Positions 49,244 to 57,143 of a stretch of 64,000 nt of DNA are shown one piece after another. The notes beneath the pieces are model-generated. The model made no database searches. It was not told the DNA's origin and was given only the letters and a program-made list of their open reading frames with translations. Both the position numbers and the translations under genes were made by a program. This stretch comes from Rhodococcus oryzae. Its GTDB lineage: Bacteria > Actinomycetota > Actinomycetes > Mycobacteriales > Mycobacteriaceae. The stretch is from assembly GCF_005049235.1 (NCBI RefSeq), contig NZ_SUMD01000007.1:1-64000 (forward strand), in the 5' to 3' direction. The first letter of the stretch is position 1. The number at the start of each line of letters is the position of its first letter.

Positions 49244-50233
49244 ATGCCCGAATCGCCTCACCCGCCACGGGCTCCCGAGTCCCAGACGGTGACCAACCCC
49301 CTCTCCCCCGCGGCCATCTTCCTCGTAGCGACCGTCGACGCCGGGGGCGAGGCGCTCACCCGCTCGCTGCTCGCGGACGCCGCTGGCCTCCGCCGGGCGG
49401 TCGGGCTGCGGGTGCCTGGCTCGGGCCTGGAACTGATCGTCAGCATCGGCTCGGACGCCTGGGACCGACTGTTCGCCGGGCCACGGCCCGCGCAGCTGCA
49501 CCCGTTCCCGGCGTTGCGCGGCGGGAAACACCAGGCCCCGTCCACCCCGGGCGACCTGCTCTTCCACATCCGGGCGATGAGCCTCGACGCCTGCTTCGAA
49601 CTCGCGCACCAGATCGCCAAGCGGCTCGCGGGTGCGGCCACCGTCGTCGACGAGGTGCACGGCTTCCAGTACTTCGAGAACCGCGACCTGATCGGCTTCG
49701 TGGACGGCACCGAGAACCCGTCCGGGCGAGGCGCCGTCGCGGCGGTCACCGTTGGCGATGAGGACCCGGTCTTCGCGGGCGGCTCCTACGTGCACGTGCA
49801 GAAGTACCTGCACGACATGTCGGCATGGGAGGCGCTGCCGGTTCCCGAGCAGGAGAAGGTGATCGGGCGCACCAAGCTCGAGGACATCGAGATGAGCGCC
49901 GACGACAAGCCCGCGAACTCGCACGTCGCGCTGAACGCCATCAAGGACGAGGACGGCGGGTCGCTGGAGATCCTGCGCGCGAACATGCCGTTCGGCCGCG
50001 TCGGCGACGGCGAGATGGGCACGTACTTCATCGGCTACTGCCGCACACCCGCGATCACCGAACGGATGCTCGCGAACATGTTCCTCGGCGATCCGCCCGG
50101 CAATCACGATCGACTGCTCGACTTCTCGGTCCCGGTCACCGGATCCGCGTTCTTCACCCCGAGCGCCGACTTCTTCGACGCCCTGCCGGCGCAGCCATCG
50201 ATGATCCCAGCAGCTGGCCCGCCCACCCGATAG
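49244..50233 (+). CDS. Dyp-type heme peroxidase
   Basis: 329 residues from ATG 49244 (GGAG 6 nt upstream); ATG 49211 is a weaker alternative. The family mark GFVDGTENP contains catalytic Asp154; the proximal heme His lies in SHVALN, and GTYFIGYC and FTPSADFFDAL follow. It oxidises dyes, lignin-like phenols or porphyrins with peroxide. In mycobacteria the homologue (Rv0799c) is packed in an encapsulin nanocompartment encoded next to it. No encapsulin gene is adjacent here, and the C-terminus lacks an evident cargo peptide. Confidence 0.93.
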   Translation: MPESPHPPRAPESQTVTNPLSPAAIFLVATVDAGGEALTRSLLADAAGLRRAVGLRVPGSGLELIVSIGSDAWDRLFAGPRPAQLHPFPALRGGKHQAPSTPGDLLFHIRAMSLDACFELAHQIAKRLAGAATVVDEVHGFQYFENRDLIGFVDGTENPSGRGAVAAVTVGDEDPVFAGGSYVHVQKYLHDMSAWEALPVPEQEKVIGRTKLEDIEMSADDKPANSHVALNAIKDEDGGSLEILRANMPFGRVGDGEMGTYFIGYCRTPAITERMLANMFLGDPPGNHDRLLDFSVPVTGSAFFTPSADFFDALPAQPSMIPAAGPPTR

Positions 50234-50243
50234 GTTTCAGCCC

Positions 50244-50966
50244 ATGTCGCTGAACACCATTGTGCTGTTCACCATCGGACTCAACGCCTATGCGCTGCTG
50301 CTGATCTACCTGCGATCGTGGCTCTATCGGGTCCCCGTCTACCGGCCGATGGTGAAGAACTTCGCATTGTCGGTGCTTCCGCTCGCGCTCTTCCTCGCCC
50401 TCGCGATCGTGCTCGTGCTGACCGTCGGGTTCGTGTCCCGCGCGCTCGGGATTGTGGTGGGCGCGGCGGGATTCGCGGTCTGGCTGCTGTCGCTTCCCAA
50501 CTCCGGCTACCTGATCACCGAGCTCAACCAGAACCATCGGCGCGAGGACGAGGATGTCCCGCTCTGGTACGACATCATCGCCGTGCTCACCTTCGCGATG
50601 TCCGGGGTGGTCAACACCGTCCTCGGGGTGCTGGCCGTCCAGCTGACCTTCGCCCTGATCGTGTTCGGCGACTCCAACTCCGCGCTGCGAGCCGCCCCGG
50701 TCCGGGCGATGCCGATCGTGATCATCCTGTTGGTCTCGATCGGCATCTACCTCGGCCGGTACCTGCGGCTGAACAGCTGGGACGTGCGGTCGCCTCGGAG
50801 GATGTGGAACAAGCTCCGCGAGCACTTCGACTCGCGCAGGTCGGTGGGCAACTTCCTGCTGTTCTGTGCCACCCACACGGTGTTCCTGCTGCTGATCTAC
50901 GGTCTGATCGCGGGACCGCTGCTCGAGGCCGTGGCCACCACCCCAGACCTGGTGACCGACGGCTAG
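50244..50966 (+). CDS. DUF1361 membrane protein
   Basis: 240 residues with seven hydrophobic helices (IVLFTIGLNAYALLLIYL, FALSVLPLALFLALAIVLVL and others) and the DUF1361 hallmark WLLSLPNSGYLITELNQNHRRE...VPLWYDIIAVLTFAMSGV, then YLGRYLRLNSWDV. The family's function is unknown; it is an integral membrane protein often near lipid or redox genes. It starts 10 bp after the DyP stop and may be co-transcribed with it. Confidence 0.86.
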   Translation: MSLNTIVLFTIGLNAYALLLIYLRSWLYRVPVYRPMVKNFALSVLPLALFLALAIVLVLTVGFVSRALGIVVGAAGFAVWLLSLPNSGYLITELNQNHRREDEDVPLWYDIIAVLTFAMSGVVNTVLGVLAVQLTFALIVFGDSNSALRAAPVRAMPIVIILLVSIGIYLGRYLRLNSWDVRSPRRMWNKLREHFDSRRSVGNFLLFCATHTVFLLLIYGLIAGPLLEAVATTPDLVTDG

Positions 50967-50975
50967 AGCGGCCCC

Positions 50976-51455
50976 TCAGTGGCCCGGCAGCACGCAGACG
51001 CTGTCGAGGCCGAGCACGTGATTGAGCCGGCCGAACGCCAGCCACGAGCCGATGCTCATGGACAGCTCGACGACCTCGGCCTGGGTGTAGTGCTCGAACA
51101 TCCGGGTCCAGAACTCGTCGTCCAGTCCGTGGTGGTCGAGCGCGTACCGCTCCGCGTACTCGGCCGCCAGCCGGGTGCGATCGTCGAAAACGTCGGTGGT
51201 GCGCCAGTTCTCGACAGCGTCGTCGAAACCGGCCTCCACCTTCTTGCCGTCCCGTTCGGTACGCCAGTCCTGGCAGAAGATGCAGCCGTTGATCTGCGCG
51301 ATCCGCAGCCGGGCGGCCTCGAACGCGCGCAGGTCGATGGTCGAGTGTTCGTACACGGACAGCGAGAACTTCGAGGCCGCGATCCCGATGCCGGGGACCA
51401 TCTCGCCCCACACGTACCCGATGGGGTCCTTGTCCTCGGGAATGTCGATGAGCAT
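50976..51455 (-). CDS. carboxymuconolactone decarboxylase-family (AhpD-like) protein
   Basis: 159 residues from ATG 51455, with AAAGGA upstream; the longer frame overlapping the next gene is rejected. An all-helical AhpD-like domain with the redox pair CIFCQDW (CxxC) and LSMSIGSWLAFGRLNHVLGL. Members act as alkylhydroperoxidase partners or as decarboxylases; the CxxC favours a peroxide-related role. It lies 17 bp after the NAD(P)-dependent reductase gene at 51473, on the same strand. Confidence 0.87.
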   Translation of the reverse strand: MLIDIPEDKDPIGYVWGEMVPGIGIAASKFSLSVYEHSTIDLRAFEAARLRIAQINGCIFCQDWRTERDGKKVEAGFDDAVENWRTTDVFDDRTRLAAEYAERYALDHHGLDDEFWTRMFEHYTQAEVVELSMSIGSWLAFGRLNHVLGLDSVCVLPGH

Positions 51456-51472
51456 GGTTCGTCCTTTCGTGA

Positions 51473-52546
51473 CTACCGTTTTCCGAGTTTGCCGACTGCG
51501 GGGCGCAGCGGGACGTCGAGCGCGTCGTAGATTCCGGGTTCCGCCGCCACCAGCCAGTCGATGGCGCTCACCAGGCGCCCGACCGCGGTGGCGTTTCCGC
51601 CCGCGGACCGGCTGCCGTCCTCGTCGGTGCACTCGACCGACACCTCGATGTGCGGCCGGCCCTCGATGATCACCCGGTGGGCGCCGTCGCCGTCCGGCGG
51701 CATCGGCCAGTCGGTGGCGCACGTCGGGTGGATCCGGGTGACGTGTTCGATGACGATGCGGGGCTCGCCGTCGACGATGCCCTGCACCTCGAACCGCACC
51801 GCACCCTGGGTGCCCGCCTCGAAGTCGCCCATCGTCTTGGTGGTGACGGTCGCGTCGAGCGCGCGCCGGTCGAGGGTCTCGCGGATCTCCTCGAGCTCGA
51901 CGCCAAGCGCCCGCGCCATCATCCGGATCTGCCCGCCCCACACCATGGTCGGGATCGTCGGTGCGATCATCGGCGGCAGGTAGTCCATCGGCTGGCCCAT
52001 GCCGACCAGGTAGCGCACCGAGTCGGGCTGGTCGTAGGTGGAGTAATCGAAGATCTCCTGGCAGCGGATCACATCGACGGTGCTGCCCAGTCCGCTGAGC
52101 AGCAGCGGCAGCACGTCGTTGCCCCAGCCGGGGTCGACACCGGAGGCGAACAGCGAGCCGCCGCCCTCCGCGATGGCGGCCAGCACCGGGTCCCGCAGTT
52201 CGGGCGGGGCGTTGGTCGGGTCATAGAGCGGGTACAGCGCGGGACTGACGACGACGGCGCCCGCGCGGATCGCCCGGCAGATGTCGGCGAGGGCATCGTC
52301 GGGCCGGATGTCGCCGGAGGCCGCGTACACCACCGCGCCCGGGCTGGCGGCCAGCACCGCCTCGATGTCGTCGGTCGCCGCGACCCCCAGCTCGGAGCCG
52401 AGCCCGGACAGATCACCCGCGTCGCGGCCGACCTTGTCGGGGTTGTTCACGATCACGTTCGCGAGCTTGAGCGCCGGGTGCGCATCGACGGCCCTGATGG
52501 CCGCCCGGCCGACATTTCCGGTACCCCACACCACCGTTGAGATCAT
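51473..52546 (-). CDS. NAD(P)-dependent reductase, diaminopentanoate dehydrogenase-like (copy A)
   Basis: 357 residues from ATG 52546. N-terminal Rossmann fold with VWGTGNVGRAAIRA; DapB-like C-terminal domain (DPGWGNDVLPLLLSGLGSTVD, YDQPDSVRYLVGMGQPMDYL, RALGVELEEIRETLDRR). It is closely related to dihydrodipicolinate reductase and 2,4-diaminopentanoate dehydrogenase families. Its substrate is unknown. It is a tandem paralogue, of equal length, of the next upstream gene. TAGCGT lies 7 nt before the ATG with no Shine-Dalgarno, so a leaderless mRNA is likely. Confidence 0.84.
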   Translation of the reverse strand: MISTVVWGTGNVGRAAIRAVDAHPALKLANVIVNNPDKVGRDAGDLSGLGSELGVAATDDIEAVLAASPGAVVYAASGDIRPDDALADICRAIRAGAVVVSPALYPLYDPTNAPPELRDPVLAAIAEGGGSLFASGVDPGWGNDVLPLLLSGLGSTVDVIRCQEIFDYSTYDQPDSVRYLVGMGQPMDYLPPMIAPTIPTMVWGGQIRMMARALGVELEEIRETLDRRALDATVTTKTMGDFEAGTQGAVRFEVQGIVDGEPRIVIEHVTRIHPTCATDWPMPPDGDGAHRVIIEGRPHIEVSVECTDEDGSRSAGGNATAVGRLVSAIDWLVAAEPGIYDALDVPLRPAVGKLGKR

Positions 52547-52553
52547 GGCCGGG

Positions 52554-52559
52554 ACGCTA
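52554..52559 (-). promoter_or_regulatory. -10 box (TAGCGT) of reductase copy A
   Basis: On the minus strand TAGCGT is followed by 7 nt and ATG 52546; it lies in the 50-bp gap between the two reductase genes. Confidence 0.5.
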
Positions 52560-52596
52560 CCCAACTGGAACACGTTCTCGTGGGCGTTCGGCTGAC

Positions 52597-53670
52597 TCAG
52601 GCGGAGGCGTCCGCCAACTCCGGTGCGCCCGTCGGGCGCAGCGGGACGTCGAGCGCGTCGTAGAGCCCCGGGGCCTGGCCTGCGAGCCAGTCGATGGCGC
52701 CGACCAGCCGCCCCACCGACATCGCCTCGTCGCCGCCCGCAGGGGCGGCGCTCACCGCGATCATCGCGATCTGTGCCTCGCCCTCGACGATCACCCGCTG
52801 CGCGGCGGACTGCCCGTCCGGCGGACTCGGCCAGTCCGGCGCGCAGGTCGGGTCGATGCGGTTGACGTGCTCGATCACGATGCGCGGCTCGCCGCCGACG
52901 ATGCCCTGCACCTGCAAGCGCAGCGCGCCCTGCCCACCGGCGTCGAACTTGCCCATCGCGTCGGTCTCGATCGAGGCCTCGAGCGGCCGACGTTCGAGGG
53001 TCTCGCGGATCTCGTCGAGTTCGACACCGAGCGCCCGGGCCATCAACCTCACCTGACCGCCCCACACCGTCGTCGGCATCCTGGGCGCGATCATCGGGGC
53101 CAGGTAGTCCAGCGGCTCGCCCATGCCCGCGAGGTAGCGCACCGAGTCGGGCTGGTCGAACCCGGAATAGTCCACGATCTCCTGGCAGTGGATCCGGTCG
53201 ACACCCGCGCCGAGCCCGCCGAGCAGCAGCGGCACCATCTCGTTCGTCCAGTCGGCGTCGACGCAGGTCACGAAGAGCGAGCCGGCGCCATCCGCGATCG
53301 CGGCGCGGATCTCCTCGCGCAGCTCGTGCCGATCGTCGCGATGGTCGTACAGCGGGTAGATCGACGGGGTCACCACGATCGCGCCGACCCGGAGCGCCGC
53401 GCAGATGTCGGCGACCACCTCGGCCGAGCGGATGTCACCGGAGGCCGCGTACACCACCGCGCGCGGGCCGGTCGCCAGGACGGCCGCGACGTCGTCGCTC
53501 GAGCGCACCCCGAGCGCCCGGCCCAGGCCACCGAGGTCGCCCGCGTCGCGCCCGGACCTGCCGGGGTCGTGCACGAGCACGGCCGCCAGTTCCAGACGAG
53601 GGTGCGCGTCGACCGCGCGAATCGCCGCGCGCCCGAAGTTCCCTGTCCCCCACACGATCGTCGAGATCAT
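52597..53670 (-). CDS. NAD(P)-dependent reductase, diaminopentanoate dehydrogenase-like (copy B)
   Basis: 357 residues, the same length as copy A and alignable end to end (VWGTGNFGRAAIRAVDAHPRL versus VWGTGNVGRAAIRAVDAHPAL starts; RALGVELDEIRETLERR versus RALGVELEEIRETLDRR). Differences include the active region CVDADWTNEMVPLLL here and GVDPGWGNDVLPLLL in copy A, which may change substrate. TACCGT lies 6 nt before the ATG, again implying a leaderless mRNA. The purQ terminator ends only 15 bp upstream. Confidence 0.84.
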   Translation of the reverse strand: MISTIVWGTGNFGRAAIRAVDAHPRLELAAVLVHDPGRSGRDAGDLGGLGRALGVRSSDDVAAVLATGPRAVVYAASGDIRSAEVVADICAALRVGAIVVTPSIYPLYDHRDDRHELREEIRAAIADGAGSLFVTCVDADWTNEMVPLLLGGLGAGVDRIHCQEIVDYSGFDQPDSVRYLAGMGEPLDYLAPMIAPRMPTTVWGGQVRLMARALGVELDEIRETLERRPLEASIETDAMGKFDAGGQGALRLQVQGIVGGEPRIVIEHVNRIDPTCAPDWPSPPDGQSAAQRVIVEGEAQIAMIAVSAAPAGGDEAMSVGRLVGAIDWLAGQAPGLYDALDVPLRPTGAPELADASA

Positions 53671-53676
53671 GGCCGG

Positions 53677-53682
53677 ACGGTA
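53677..53682 (-). promoter_or_regulatory. -10 box (TACCGT) of reductase copy B
   Basis: On the minus strand TGCTACCGT gives an extended-type -10 (TGC-TACCGT), followed by 6 nt and ATG 53670. The promoter -35 would fall inside the purQ terminator stem. Confidence 0.5.
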
Positions 53683-53685
53683 GCA

Positions 53686-53717
53686 AAAGGGCGGACCGGA
53701 TGACCGGTCCGCCCTTT
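53686..53717 (-). terminator. terminator of purSQ
   Basis: AAAGGGCGGACCGG (53686-53699) pairs perfectly with CCGGTCCGCCCTTT (53704-53717) around ATGA. It lies 25 bp beyond the purQ stop, with TTT on the minus-strand exit side. Confidence 0.88.
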
Positions 53718-53742
53718 GTGCGGGATTCGACTCGAGCTCTGC

Positions 53743-54420
53743 TCAGGCGGTGAGGACCGCGTCCAGCGCCGAGTAGAACATGCCGAGGCCGTCATCGCTT
53801 GGTCCGGTCAGCGACTCGGTCGCGTGCTCGGGATGCGGCATCAGGCCGACGACCCGGCCGTTCGCCGAGGCGATGCCCGCGATCGCGCGCTGCGAGCCGT
53901 TCGGGTTGTCGCCGGAGTAGCGGAACACCACGCGGCCCTCGCCCTCGAGCTCGTCGAGCACCTTCTCCGAGGCCTGGTACCGGCCCTCGCCGGACTTGAG
54001 CGGGATGAGGATCTCGGCGCCCGACTCGTACCTCGAGGACCACGCCGTCGAGGTGGACTCCACCTTCAGCCACTGGTCCCGACAGATGAAGTGCAGGCCC
54101 TCGTTGCGGGTCAGGGCGCCCGGGAGCAGTCCCGCCTCGCACAACACCTGGAAGCCGTTGCAGATGCCGAGCACCGGCATGCCGCCTGCCGCGGCCTTGA
54201 TGACCTCTTCCATCACCGGCGCGAACCGGGCGATGGCGCCGCAGCGCAGGTAGTCGCCGTAGGAGAAGCCGCCGGGCACGATGACCCCGTCGACGCCCTT
54301 GAGATCGGCATCGCCGTGCCAGAGGCTGACCGCCTCGCCGCCTGCCAGGTTCACCGCGCGGGCAGCGTCGACGTCGTCGAGGGTGCCGGGGAAAGTGATG
54401 ACTCCGATGCGGGCGCTCAC
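53743..54420 (-). CDS. purQ: phosphoribosylformylglycinamidine synthase subunit PurQ
   Basis: A 225-residue class-I glutamine amidotransferase from GTG 54420 ([20 protein letters not shown]). The nucleophile Cys is in [12 protein letters not shown]; the His/Glu of the triad are in MPHPEHATE. It releases ammonia from glutamine for PurL. GTG overlaps the purS stop, so purS and purQ are coupled. Confidence 0.96.
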   Translation of the reverse strand: MSARIGVITFPGTLDDVDAARAVNLAGGEAVSLWHGDADLKGVDGVIVPGGFSYGDYLRCGAIARFAPVMEEVIKAAAGGMPVLGICNGFQVLCEAGLLPGALTRNEGLHFICRDQWLKVESTSTAWSSRYESGAEILIPLKSGEGRYQASEKVLDELEGEGRVVFRYSGDNPNGSQRAIAGIASANGRVVGLMPHPEHATESLTGPSDDGLGMFYSALDAVLTA

Positions 54421-54653
54421 TGGACTCGGGTGACCTTCCAGTCCTCGATCACCGTGTTGCACAGCAGCGACTCGGCGATCTTCTCCAGCTCGGCGTCGTC
54501 GACGCTGTCGTCGACCTCGAGCTCGAACCGCTTGCCCTGGCGAACATCCGACACCCCGGTGAACCCGAGTCGGGGCAGGGCGCCGACAACTGCCTGCCCT
54601 TGGGGATCGAGAATCTCGGCCTTGGGCATGACATCGACAACGACACGGGCCAC
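54417..54653 (-). CDS. purS: phosphoribosylformylglycinamidine synthase subunit PurS
   Basis: A 78-residue small subunit ([28 protein letters not shown], then FELEVDD and [10 protein letters not shown]). PurS dimers bridge PurL and PurQ in the FGAM synthase complex. GTG 54653 has GAGGAG upstream. Divergent from the MBL hydrolase across 83 bp. Confidence 0.95.
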   Translation of the reverse strand: MARVVVDVMPKAEILDPQGQAVVGALPRLGFTGVSDVRQGKRFELEVDDSVDDAELEKIAESLLCNTVIEDWKVTRVQ

Positions 54654-54736
54654 GTGCTGCTCCTCGCTAGGTGCTCCGGTGCGCCCGGAAATGATCCGCC
54701 GGGCAACAGGCAGTTTACCGGCGCATACTCGAACCC

Positions 54737-55384
54737 ATGCGACTGACCCACTTCGGCCACTCCTGCGTGCTCGCCGAGATCGACGACGTCACGCTTCTGT
54801 TCGACCCCGGCAACTTCTCGCACGGTTTCGAGGGCATCACCGGCCTGGACGCCATCCTCATCACCCACCAGCATCCCGACCACGCGGACCCGACGCGACT
54901 GGGCGCGCTGATCGATCAGAATCCCGGCGCCGCCCTGTACGCGGATCCGCAAACCGCGGCGCTGCTCGGCAGCTCCTGGACCGCGGTGCACGCGGGCGAC
55001 TCGTTCGCCATCGGCGGCGTCCCGGTCACCGGGGTCGGCGGGCGGCACGCGGTGATCCATCCCGAGATCCCGGTGGTCGACAACACCGGCTACCTCCTCG
55101 GCGACCCGGGCGCGCCCGCGCGGCTGCTGCACCCGGGCGATTCCCTGTTCGTGCCCGAGCAGCCGATCGACGTGCTGGCCATCCCCGCCGTCGCGCCGTG
55201 GATGAAGATCTCCGAGACCGTCGACTACCTCCGGGCCGTCGCGCCGCGGGTCGCGGTGCCGATCCACCAGGGCATCATCAACGACCCCGCGACCGGCATC
55301 TACTACGGCCGGCTGCGCGAGATGGGGCCCGCAGGCACCGAGTTCCTGGTGCTCCCGGCCGAGTCCGGCACCGAGGTGAGCTGA
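54737..55384 (+). CDS. MBL-fold metallo-hydrolase
   Basis: A 215-residue small metallo-beta-lactamase-fold protein with metal motif THQHPDHAD (His44, His46, Asp48, His49), HAVIHPEIPVVDNTGYL and C-terminal VPIHQGIIND. It is of the UlaG/YhfI-like group with no clear substrate. CATACT lies 7 nt before the ATG and no Shine-Dalgarno is seen, so the mRNA is probably leaderless. It is next to purS, near the position of Rv0786c in M. tuberculosis. Confidence 0.87.
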   Translation: MRLTHFGHSCVLAEIDDVTLLFDPGNFSHGFEGITGLDAILITHQHPDHADPTRLGALIDQNPGAALYADPQTAALLGSSWTAVHAGDSFAIGGVPVTGVGGRHAVIHPEIPVVDNTGYLLGDPGAPARLLHPGDSLFVPEQPIDVLAIPAVAPWMKISETVDYLRAVAPRVAVPIHQGIINDPATGIYYGRLREMGPAGTEFLVLPAESGTEVS

Positions 55385-55473
55385 CCGCCGCGGCGGCCAT
55401 GGGGCGGACGCGCGCCCGCGCGGCGAGGTGACTACGGTCACAGTCATCAGTCGCCGTCACACAGGAGTCACCC

Positions 55474-57096
55474 ATGCTGAGCACGATGCAAGACGCCCCG
55501 CTGTCGATCGCCCAACTGCTACGGCACGGGAGCACGGTGCACGGTGCGGCGGAAGTGGTGACGTGGACCGAGTCGGGTCCCCGCCGGACCTCCTACGCCG
55601 AGGTGGGCAGGCGGTGCGCGGCACTGGCGCACGCCCTGCGCGGCCTCGGCGTCACCGGTGACCAGCGAGTGGCGACGTTCATGTGGAACAACTCCGAGCA
55701 CCTCGAGGCATACCTGGCGGTGCCGTCGATGGGCGCGGTCCTGCACACGCTGAACATCCGACTGTTCCCGGAGCAGCTGGTGCACGTGGCCAACCACGCC
55801 GAAGACCACGTGATCATCGTCGACCCGTCCCTCATCCCGCTGCTGGCGCCGCAGCTGCCACAGCTGACCACCGTCAAGCACGTGATCGTCACCGGCTCCT
55901 CCACCGCCGGGCTCGAGGCCCCCGAGGGGGTGCAGGTCCACACCTATGAGGGCCTGATCGAGGGCCAGCCGGGCGAGTTCGACTGGCCGGAGGTCGACGA
56001 GCGCAGCGCCGCGGCGATGTGTTACACCTCCGGCACCACCGGTGACCCGAAAGGTGTTGTCTACTCGCACCGTTCGATCTACCTGCATTCGATGCAGGTG
56101 TGCATGTCCGACGGCCCGAACCTCGCCCAGGGCGATCGCGCGCTGGCGGTGGTGCCGCAGTTCCACGCCATGTCCTGGGGCCTGCCGTACGCCGCGTTCA
56201 TGATCGGCGCCTCGCTGATCATGCCGGACCGGTTCCTGCAGCCCGCGCCGCTCGCCGAGCTGATCGCCGCCGAGAAGCCCACCCTCGCTGCCGCGGTGCC
56301 CACCATCTGGCAGGGCCTGCACCTGCACCTCGAGCACCACCCGCAGGACATCTCCTCGATGCGGGAGGTGCTGATCGGCGGATCCGCGGTGCCGCCCGCC
56401 CTGATGCACACCTTCGAGGACGAGCACAGCGTCTCGGTGCTGCACGCCTGGGGCATGACCGAGACCTCCCCGCTGGGATCGGTTGCCCGTCCGCCCGCGG
56501 GCACCACCGGCGACGAGATGTGGAAGTACCGCTACACCCAGGGTCGGTTCCCCGCATCCGTGCAGGCCCGACTCGTCGGCGACGACGGCACCGTCCTCCC
56601 CTGCGACGGCACCTCCGTCGGCGAGCTCGAGGTCCGCGGGCCCTGGATCACCGCGTCCTACTACGGGGTCGACGCGGCGGACAAGTTCGACGACGGCTGG
56701 CTCAAGACCGGCGACGTCGGATCGATCACCCCCGACGGCTACCTCAGCCTCTCGGACCGCTCGAAGGACATCATCAAGTCCGGCGGCGAGTGGATCTCCT
56801 CGGTCGACCTGGAGAACGCCGTGATGGGACACCCGTCCGTCGCCGAGGCCGCCGTCATCGGCGTGCCCGACGAGAAGTGGGACGAGCGCCCCCTGGTCGC
56901 GGTGGTGCTGCGCGAGGGCACCACGACGACCGTCGAGGAGCTGCAGCAGTTCCTCGACGGCAAGGTCGCCAAGTGGCAGGTGCCGGAGAACTGGACGCTG
57001 ATCGACGCGGTCCCGAAGACCAGCGTCGGCAAGTTCGACAAGAAGCGCCTGCGCGCCGACTATCACGAGGGCGGGCTGAAGGTCACCCGACTCTGA
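55474..57096 (+). CDS. acyl-CoA synthetase (FadD-type AMP-forming ligase)
   Basis: A 540-residue ANL-superfamily ligase. The ATP/AMP P-loop is YTSGTTGDPKGVVYSH; the A5 motif is HAWGMTETSPLG, the hinge is DRSKDIIKSGGEWISS, and C-terminal Lys is in KTSVGKFDKKRL. It activates a carboxylic acid (medium- or long-chain fatty acid likely) to acyl-CoA through an acyl-adenylate. AGGAG precedes the ATG. It is followed by an 18-bp terminator. Confidence 0.92.
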   Translation: MLSTMQDAPLSIAQLLRHGSTVHGAAEVVTWTESGPRRTSYAEVGRRCAALAHALRGLGVTGDQRVATFMWNNSEHLEAYLAVPSMGAVLHTLNIRLFPEQLVHVANHAEDHVIIVDPSLIPLLAPQLPQLTTVKHVIVTGSSTAGLEAPEGVQVHTYEGLIEGQPGEFDWPEVDERSAAAMCYTSGTTGDPKGVVYSHRSIYLHSMQVCMSDGPNLAQGDRALAVVPQFHAMSWGLPYAAFMIGASLIMPDRFLQPAPLAELIAAEKPTLAAAVPTIWQGLHLHLEHHPQDISSMREVLIGGSAVPPALMHTFEDEHSVSVLHAWGMTETSPLGSVARPPAGTTGDEMWKYRYTQGRFPASVQARLVGDDGTVLPCDGTSVGELEVRGPWITASYYGVDAADKFDDGWLKTGDVGSITPDGYLSLSDRSKDIIKSGGEWISSVDLENAVMGHPSVAEAAVIGVPDEKWDERPLVAVVLREGTTTTVEELQQFLDGKVAKWQVPENWTLIDAVPKTSVGKFDKKRLRADYHEGGLKVTRL

Positions 57097-57100
57097 TCGC

Positions 57101-57139
57101 GTGAACGGGGCGCGACCCGATGGGTCGCGCCCCGTTCAC
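57101..57139. terminator. bidirectional terminator between fadD-type gene and phospholipase
   Basis: GTGAACGGGGCGCGACCC (57101-57118) pairs perfectly with GGGTCGCGCCCCGTTCAC (57122-57139), one of the longest stems in the window. It sits between two convergent genes, 4 bp from the phospholipase stop. Confidence 0.9.
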
Positions 57140-57143
57140 CGAT

